Below, in pieces: positions 7,667-11,389 of a stretch of 11,389 nt of DNA. The notes beneath the pieces were generated by a model that saw nothing but the letters and a program-made list of their open reading frames with translations, was not told the origin of the DNA and did not search any database. The position numbers and the translations under genes are program-made. The first letter of the stretch is position 1. Each line of letters opens with the position of its first letter. This stretch comes from Thermoprotei archaeon (GTDB lineage Archaea; Thermoproteota; Thermoprotei_A; Sulfolobales; Ignisphaeraceae), in contig QMXA01000007.1 in NCBI GenBank assembly GCA_003661905.1, positions 1 to 11,389 of the forward strand. Reading direction: 5' to 3'.

Positions 7667-8298
7667 TGAGTGTAGATTTGCTTACTTACCCAGATATTGA
7701 TGAGATAAATAGTTTGCTAGCTTTTGCCAAGAAGTTAGGAATTGAATGCATAGGCATTCCGTTGGAAATATTAGATAAAGCACCAAATACGATCACAAGA
7801 CATACCAGAATAATTCCCCGTTGCATTCTTGAAATTACTAGAGGGAAACTAGAAAGGAGGGTATACAGCAATAGAAAGTGCCTACAAGCATATAAACCTA
7901 CAGATACTTCCTCAGCCAGGAGAATTCCTATTTATAAAAAGAAATCAGTGATACTATTTGATAAAAGCAATATAAAGTTCTTTGATAAAAGTGAAGCTCA
8001 CTTACTTGCAGAAAATGATTGTATAGCAGAAATCTCACTTAGAGATCTGCTTCATTCATCGAGATATACAGTGAATGGAATTAATGAGAGAATACGATAT
8101 ATGAGAAATATGTATAAAGCTTTATCTCTTGCTAGTAAGTACAATGTGAAAGTTGTGTTTTCGAGCTTTGCACATACTTGGTGGGAACTTTGGCACAGAA
8201 ATTCTTTGATATGCATCCTTACTAAATTAGGCCTACCTAGTAATTTTATTAAACGTTCTATTCACTTAGCGAAAACATTAGCTCTTGAGGCGATGTAG
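7666..8298 (+). CDS. rnp3: RNase P protein component 3 (Rpp30)
   Basis: This is the archaeal RNase P protein Rpp30, a PHP-like TIM-barrel subunit that pairs with Pop5 to activate the RNase P RNA in tRNA 5' maturation. It is 210 residues. It begins SVDLLTYPDIDEINSLLAFAKKLG with the typical first strand and helix, has the EISLRDLLHSS segment (about 125-135) and continues NGINERIRYMRNMYKALSLASKYNVKVVFSS, the usual C-terminal core. The C-terminal helix RSIHLAKTLALEAM matches the family. The sequence is divergent in the first half, but synteny with the preceding RNA-binding gene (one-base overlap) and the following Pop5 gene (two-base gap) supports it. Translation is probably coupled through the TAATG junction. 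Confidence 0.88.
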   Translation: MSVDLLTYPDIDEINSLLAFAKKLGIECIGIPLEILDKAPNTITRHTRIIPRCILEITRGKLERRVYSNRKCLQAYKPTDTSSARRIPIYKKKSVILFDKSNIKFFDKSEAHLLAENDCIAEISLRDLLHSSRYTVNGINERIRYMRNMYKALSLASKYNVKVVFSSFAHTWWELWHRNSLICILTKLGLPSNFIKRSIHLAKTLALEAM

Positions 8299-8300
8299 GA

Positions 8301-8780
8301 ATGGTGAATGGGTACCTCTACATGCTCATCGCAATATCAATAATAAGTATAAGTTCCTTTATCCTTTCACTAATATTACTAACGAGGTTAATTCATATTA
8401 AGAAAGCTCTAAGTCTTTTAAGCCCTAGATCATTTAGGAAAGCTATTAAGGCCTATGAGAAACGCTTAGTAAAGCGATATATAGTCTTTGAAATATTTGA
8501 TTCAGGGATCAATATAGAGGAATTGAGATCTGCTCTTATAGATTCATTATCAAGAGAACTAGGTATTTTAAACCTAGCATCATGTAATATTAAGCTCATA
8601 TGGTTTTCAGCAAAGAAGCGCTGTGGCATATTGAGGGTTAAGGGACCTTATGCTTGCATTCCTAGTGTCTTATCAGCTCTATCTCTAGTTAGGGATTTGA
8701 ATAATAGGAAAGTAATTATAGTGCCAATAAAAGTGTCAGGAACTCTTAAGAGAGCGAGAAAGTATATAGGTACTAGATAA
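8301..8780 (+). CDS. rnp2: RNase P protein component 2 (Pop5) with N-terminal membrane helix
   Basis: Residues of about 46-159 form the archaeal Pop5 domain: KRYIVFEIFDSG strand, INIEELRSALIDSLSRELG helix, IKLIWFSAKKRCGILRVKG strand pair, then PSVLSALSLVRDLNNRKVIIVPIKVSGTLKRARKYIG. Pop5 works with Rpp30 in RNase P. Unusually, the protein starts with a strongly hydrophobic segment (about residues 5-29) ending in a basic patch, a probable membrane anchor. There is no ATG, GTG or TTG between codon 8 and the Pop5 domain, so the hydrophobic part must be translated unless a rare start is used. The gene follows the Rpp30 gene by two bases without a good ribosome site of its own. At 159 residues it is longer than the usual 120 or so of the family. 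Confidence 0.88.
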   Translation: MVNGYLYMLIAISIISISSFILSLILLTRLIHIKKALSLLSPRSFRKAIKAYEKRLVKRYIVFEIFDSGINIEELRSALIDSLSRELGILNLASCNIKLIWFSAKKRCGILRVKGPYACIPSVLSALSLVRDLNNRKVIIVPIKVSGTLKRARKYIGTR

Positions 8781-8792
8781 GATCTTAGGCTT

Positions 8793-8847
8793 AGGATGAT
8801 GAAGCCGCTCCAATCAGAAATGTGAAGAACTCGCGACGAACTGACAA
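8793..8847 (+). ncRNA. C/D box methylation guide sRNA 1
   Basis: The boxes and spacings are those of an archaeal C/D box sRNA. C box ATGATGA is at 8796-8802, a 12-base guide follows, then D' CAGA (8815-8818, one change from CTGA). After a three-base spacer, C' GTGAAGA (8822-8828) leads to a second 12-base guide and D CTGA (8841-8844). Guides are AGCCGCTCCAAT (D') and ACTCGCGACGAA (D). Such RNAs bind L7Ae, Nop5 and fibrillarin and direct 2'-O-methylation of the base paired to the fifth guide nucleotide before D or D'. It begins about 13 bases after the pop5 stop on the same strand and has no clear promoter, so it is probably processed from the RNase P operon mRNA. The terminal stem is weak. 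Ends are approximate. Confidence 0.85.
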
Positions 8848-8850
8848 AAA
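8846..8850 (-). terminator. Possible T-run terminator after speD and sRNA 2
   Basis: On the minus strand there are five T in a row about 45 bases after the end of sRNA 2. Crenarchaeal transcription often stops at such T runs. It is the only T run in the spacer on that strand and sits just past the plus-strand D box of sRNA 1. The call is weak. Confidence 0.25.
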
Positions 8851-8896
8851 GTCAACATATATACTTGTGTGGAATTCTACTTAGTTAAAATTAGTT

Positions 8897-8957
8897 CATG
8901 GCTCAGGGGGCTCCTAAGTCATCATTAATCAGCGACCGCCACATACATCATTGCTAT
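8897..8957 (-). ncRNA. C/D box methylation guide sRNA 2
   Basis: Read on the minus strand, C box ATGATGT (8951-8945) is followed by a 12-base guide ATGTGGCGGTCG, D' CTGA (8932-8929), a three-base spacer, C' ATGATGA (8925-8919), a second 12-base guide CTTAGGAGCCCC and D CTGA (8906-8903). A GC/GC terminal stem with an AAT bulge next to the GA pairs gives a proper kink-turn for L7Ae. The spacing is identical to that of sRNA 1. It lies about 12 bases after the speD stop on the same strand, so it is probably released from the speD transcript. The D guide fits the anticodon loop of a tRNA-Arg(CCU) at C32; no target is evident for the other guide. Confidence 0.9.
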
Positions 8958-8969
8958 TTCTGTAGCCCC

Positions 8970-9335
8970 CTATACTATCATTGATCTATCTGCATAATAA
9001 ACTGAGTAGCGCTTAGGTCTAGTAGCTTTAATAATGCATTCAAGAGCTTTCCATGGATCTGCTTTTTCTCCACATGTATATATGTCAACTGTTGCATATC
9101 GGTACTGGGTCCATGTATGAATAGCTATATGACTTTCAACTATCAAAGCTATAACGGAAACACCACCTTTCTTACCGCTTATTTTCCAACTCTTTATATC
9201 ATATATCTTTGCATTAGCTAACTTAGCTGCTTCTATAACTATATTTCTGAGTAATTCCTCATTATTAGCTATATTTTCATCTATTTCGTAGAGATTTGCG
9301 TAAACGTGTCTACCAACTACTACATCGCTTTCCAT
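8970..9335 (-). CDS. speD: Pyruvoyl-dependent decarboxylase, SpeD family (AdoMet or arginine decarboxylase proenzyme)
   Basis: This is a 121-residue proenzyme of the small archaeal SpeD type. GRHVYANLYEID (8-19) opens the fold. KGGVSVIALIVESHIAIHTW holds the self-cleavage site Glu67-Ser68; Ser68 would become the pyruvoyl group, and His73 is the processing base. Cys88 in DVYTCG-like DIYTCGE is the catalytic Cys, and PWKALECIIKATRPKRYSVYYADRS closes the fold. The family makes decarboxylated AdoMet for spermidine synthesis. In Crenarchaeota a paralogue has become an arginine decarboxylase, and the two are hard to tell apart by eye, so the substrate is left open. ATG at 9335 has GGGAGA upstream. 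A TATA box lies about 60 bases upstream and a C/D box sRNA directly downstream. Confidence 0.92.
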   Translation of the reverse strand: MESDVVVGRHVYANLYEIDENIANNEELLRNIVIEAAKLANAKIYDIKSWKISGKKGGVSVIALIVESHIAIHTWTQYRYATVDIYTCGEKADPWKALECIIKATRPKRYSVYYADRSMIV

Positions 9336-9391
9336 TTCTCCCAGTCCTAATTTTCATACTATCTCTACGCCTCAGCTATCTATCTAAGGGG

Positions 9392-9399
9392 ATTTATAA
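9392..9399 (-). promoter_or_regulatory. TATA box for speD
   Basis: TTATAAAT on the minus strand lies about 60 bases upstream of the speD ATG in an otherwise gene-free 115-base spacer. It predicts transcription from about 9368 and a leader of about 32 bases. It is the best TATA match in the window and indicates that speD (with sRNA 2 behind it) has its own promoter and does not depend on the methyltransferase gene upstream. Confidence 0.6.
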
Positions 9400-9450
9400 G
9401 CGTTGCCTAATTAAAATCTATAAGAGTTAAATATGCGGTCATTGAATGTC

Positions 9451-10596
9451 CTATGTATTAAATACAAGAATTTCTGAGTTTAATTTTCCATGAAGAACTT
9501 TCCTTGCATGTACTAGCTCTAAATCAGCTTTAGATACTATCTGTCGCATCTCCCTGGATGCTGCTGTAATAACCACAATAGTTACATCTGGGATTTCTTT
9601 AACACTAAAGATAAAATCATGGTACAGTTTTTGTAGATTTCGATGATGCATTCTTATGCCATAAGGAGGATTTGTAACTATGACTCTTGGTTCAAAGTCA
9701 ATATAGTCTCTAAGTTTTCGAGCATCACCAACTTTGAATACTATTGTATCATCAACGCCTGCTGACATAGCATTCATTATTGCACCTTCAAGATGGTATG
9801 GCGATATGTCAATTCCCTCTATTGGATAATAACTTGTGTTTGCCAATGACATAAATTTAGATTTCAAATCATCCATATCTACATAAGTAAACATTGGGAG
9901 CTTCGTAAACGCGAATTGTTTTCTATAAATACCTGGTGCTATATTCCTTGCTATTAGAGCAGCTTCTATAACTATTGTACCTCCTCCACACATAGGATCG
10001 ATAAATCCAGATTTACTATCCCAATTACTTAACATAATCATTGCAGCGGCTAAAGTGGTTTTCAGCGCTGCAGGGTGATTATACACTCTATAATTTCTCT
10101 TATGAAGGGAAAAGCCAGAAGTATTCACTCCTATTATCAGCTCTTGGTTTCTTAACATACAGTAAATTTCAACATCTGGTTCTTCTAAGTCTACTTTCAA
10201 TCTGTGCCCTTGACTATCTAAGTAACTATCTATAATTGCTTGTCCGACAACCCTTGCTATATCGATACTCGTAAAGTTGTGAAATCCATGTCTTTCAGCT
10301 CGAACAGCGAATCTTTGATTTTTAGCAATATATGCTGTGTAATCTATGGACTTAGCAATTCTATATATATCTGAGAGACTTTCAATTCCCTCTCTGGCTA
10401 GTAATATATAAATCTTATTCAAAGTTCTTGACCAGTAATTTAGGGTTATTATATCGGATTCTTTAGCTCTAAAATAAACTCTGCCTGTAGTAATTTCTAC
10501 GGAAGTTCCCCTTATGTTAAGTAATGATGATACTTCCTTAGCAGCAAGATCCTCAATTCCTATATCTGTTGTTGCGAAAAGGTATGTGCTTGGCAT
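9451..10596 (-). CDS. trm14: THUMP-domain RNA guanine-N2-methyltransferase, Trm14-like
   Basis: This is a 381-residue class I methyltransferase of COG0116. The N-terminal MPSTYLFATTDIGIEDLAAKEV and the THUMP region (about 60-160) bind RNA. SLHKRNYRVYNHPAALKTTLAAAM is typical of Trm14/RlmL-type enzymes. AdoMet motif I is DPMCGGGT (200-207) and the catalytic motif is NPPYG (309-313). Trm14 makes m2G at tRNA position 6; TrmG10 or an rRNA enzyme is less likely given the motifs. The longest frame begins at 10635, but those 13 extra codons are the end of a C/D box sRNA and have no ribosome site. The ATG at 10596 has GGTG five bases before it and gives the usual N-terminus, so I use it. Confidence 0.87.
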   Translation of the reverse strand: MPSTYLFATTDIGIEDLAAKEVSSLLNIRGTSVEITTGRVYFRAKESDIITLNYWSRTLNKIYILLAREGIESLSDIYRIAKSIDYTAYIAKNQRFAVRAERHGFHNFTSIDIARVVGQAIIDSYLDSQGHRLKVDLEEPDVEIYCMLRNQELIIGVNTSGFSLHKRNYRVYNHPAALKTTLAAAMIMLSNWDSKSGFIDPMCGGGTIVIEAALIARNIAPGIYRKQFAFTKLPMFTYVDMDDLKSKFMSLANTSYYPIEGIDISPYHLEGAIMNAMSAGVDDTIVFKVGDARKLRDYIDFEPRVIVTNPPYGIRMHHRNLQKLYHDFIFSVKEIPDVTIVVITAASREMRQIVSKADLELVHARKVLHGKLNSEILVFNT

Positions 10597-10609
10597 ATTT
10601 ACACCAAAG

Positions 10610-10668
10610 AGGTCAGACAGCCACCGCATCTTCACATTTCAGTAGCGGTCGGGATTGACATCATCCCT
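10610..10668 (-). ncRNA. C/D box methylation guide sRNA 3, in the trm14 leader
   Basis: On the minus strand C box ATGATGT (10664-10658) is followed by a 15-base guide CAATCCCGACCGCTA, D' CTGA (10642-10639), a three-base spacer, C' GTGAAGA (10635-10629), a 12-base guide TGCGGTGGCTGT and D CTGA (10616-10613). Flanking AGG and CCT pair to form the kink-turn stem. C' is identical to that of sRNA 1, and the spacer is the same AAT. It lies between the stop of the 156-residue gene and the trm14 start, on their strand, and its C' begins exactly where the longest trm14 frame would start. The first guide resembles a complement of a tRNA-Glu D-arm (see findings). Ends are approximate. Confidence 0.86.
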
Positions 10669-10692
10669 GTACTTATTACTCTAAGCTAAGCA

Positions 10693-11163
10693 TTAAGTAT
10701 TAACTCTTTTTAGTCTAAAGTAGGGATGTACCTTCTCAAGTACTTTAGCATCCTTATGTACTAGATAATGTCTAACAGCTTCTATGGCCTCTACCGATTC
10801 ATAATCATCACTATATTTTTCAATATTCTTCTCTAATGCATCTTCATATATAGTTACTATTATAGGTTCTACAGGTACTCTCCATAAGTTCATTCCTTGA
10901 GCCATGATGAGCGCTCTTATAATCTCTTTATCAGAAGTTGATGAAGATATATTCATGAGAGCCCAATAATGAGTATCAACATAGTGAGCCATGATTTCAG
11001 CTTTAATATCGTTATCTCTACGCACATACCATACTCCAATCTCAGAATCATCAGTAAGAATTGCATGCGGACCTTCTATAACCTCATAACCTAGGTTTTC
11101 AAAGTGCTTTAAGAACTTATTTAAGTTCCTAATCTCAATACTTAAAATCTTCAAGTACTTCAC
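10693..11163 (-). CDS. Hypothetical protein, 156 residues
   Basis: I do not recognise this protein. It is soluble, with an alternating strand/helix pattern at the N-terminus (IEIRNLNKFLKHFENLGYEVIEGPHAILTDDSEIGVWYV) that faintly recalls half of a glyoxalase/VOC-type fold. Acidic helices follow (about 105-145), then a basic end. No catalytic motif is evident. The start is GTG at 11163. A TTTAAA box at 11186-11191 would place transcription almost on this GTG, as in leaderless mRNAs. A TTG at 11154, six bases after a GGTG, is the alternative and would remove three residues. The gene is followed 28 bases later by sRNA 3 and then trm14 on the same strand, so the three may share a transcript. Confidence 0.7.
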   Translation of the reverse strand: MKYLKILSIEIRNLNKFLKHFENLGYEVIEGPHAILTDDSEIGVWYVRRDNDIKAEIMAHYVDTHYWALMNISSSTSDKEIIRALIMAQGMNLWRVPVEPIIVTIYEDALEKNIEKYSDDYESVEAIEAVRHYLVHKDAKVLEKVHPYFRLKRVNT

Positions 11164-11185
11164 CTGAGATAGTTAAGATTCTGAG

Positions 11186-11191
11186 TTTAAA
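11186..11191 (-). promoter_or_regulatory. TATA-like box for the 156-residue gene
   Basis: TTTAAA on the minus strand is centred about 26 bases before the GTG at 11163, predicting a transcript that starts at or next to that codon. A second near match (CTTTAAGA) lies about 10 bases further upstream. Confidence 0.4.
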
Positions 11192-11335
11192 GATCTTAAA
11201 GCATATCCAGTGACTAAGCATTGTGATCATTACTATTCCTCAATATTTAAGTATGGAGCTAAAATTCTCATATATCTTCTTTATTAAAGTAAGAATACAG
11301 ATAATACTGCTTCGGCATTGTAAGGTGCTATTCCA

Positions 11336-11389
11336 ATGCCCAGAGTAATGGTTAAGAAAACCGAAGAGCCCTTAACCACAGAGTATTTA
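11336..11389 (+). CDS. Start of an unidentified gene (3' partial)
   Basis: An ATG at 11336 opens a frame of 18 codons (MPRVMVKKTEEPLTTEYL) that is still open at the right edge. GGTG lies eight bases before it, as at other starts in this window, and an AT-rich TTTATTAAA about 50 bases upstream could serve as its TATA box. The fragment is too short to identify. Between this gene and the divergent minus-strand gene there is about 170 bases in which I see only these promoter elements. Confidence 0.5.
   Translation, partial: MPRVMVKKTEEPLTTEYL

Noticed and set aside
9336..9450. C/D box sRNA in the speD-trm14 spacer (a CTGA occurs on the minus strand at 9375-9372)
   Set aside because: No RUGAUGA-type box lies within a suitable distance on the same strand; the spacer is explained by the speD promoter and leader.
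10597..10635. N-terminal extension of the methyltransferase (13 codons from the ATG at 10635)
   Set aside because: These codons coincide with the C' box, guide and D box of sRNA 3, there is no ribosome site before them, and the ATG at 10596 has a GGTG at five bases and gives the usual family N-terminus.
11164..11260. Possible fourth C/D box sRNA (minus-strand ATGATCA near 11227, CTGA-like words on both strands)
   Set aside because: The C-like box has a mismatch, the following D-like box reads CTGG, and no C'/D pair at the right spacing follows.
1..11389. tRNA genes, CRISPR arrays, insertion sequences or inverted repeats marking a mobile element
   Set aside because: I saw no tRNA cloverleaf, no regularly spaced repeats, no transposase-like or integrase-like product and no attachment-site duplication; the VirB4-like operon shows no obvious boundary by base composition.

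Overview
The window looks like a chromosome segment of a low-GC (AT-rich) hyperthermophilic crenarchaeon (Thermoproteota). The evidence is an archaeal/eukaryal-type ribosomal protein L15e, archaeal RNase P proteins (Rpp30 and Pop5 types), archaeal C/D box sRNAs, TATA-type promoters, GGTG-type Shine-Dalgarno sites and a small pyruvoyl decarboxylase of the SpeD family. I cannot name the genus; a Desulfurococcales-like lineage is only a guess.

Left part (1-4838, plus strand): a tightly overlapping operon. It holds the C-terminal part of a polytopic membrane protein, an 814-residue beta-rich protein of no recognised family, and a VirB4/HerA-like ATPase. The ATPase is split into two reading frames: its N-terminal domain is at 3041-3661 and its Walker A/B motor domain at 3708-4838. 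The two frames are both open across 3624-3661, next to a run of six T. The set resembles a crenarchaeal DNA-transfer (Ced/type IV secretion-like) or other membrane-associated motor system, but only the ATPase is recognisable at family level.

Middle part (4839-8780): housekeeping information-processing genes. L15e (minus) and a YchF/Ygr210-type GTPase (plus) diverge from a short spacer with a palindromic TTTAAA box. A small archaeal conserved protein (probably DUF2095, minus) follows. Then come a predicted RNA-binding protein (COG1325 type), Rpp30 and Pop5 in one plus-strand operon. These genes belong to the conserved archaeal exosome superoperon, here cut off after Pop5. This Pop5 has an extra N-terminal transmembrane helix.

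Right part (8781-11389): mainly minus-strand genes (an unknown 156-residue protein, a THUMP-type RNA methyltransferase close to Trm14, and a SpeD-like decarboxylase) interleaved with small RNAs. I find three C/D box methylation guide RNAs with complete C, D', C' and D boxes: one just after pop5 (plus), one just after speD (minus), and one in the leader of the methyltransferase gene (minus). The last overlaps the longest possible methyltransferase ORF and moves its likely start to 10596. Two guides have plausible tRNA targets (Arg-CCU position 32, Glu D-loop position 18) and one a plausible 23S rRNA target; these targets are inferred from remembered rRNA/tRNA consensus, not searched. A new plus-strand gene begins at 11336 and leaves the window.
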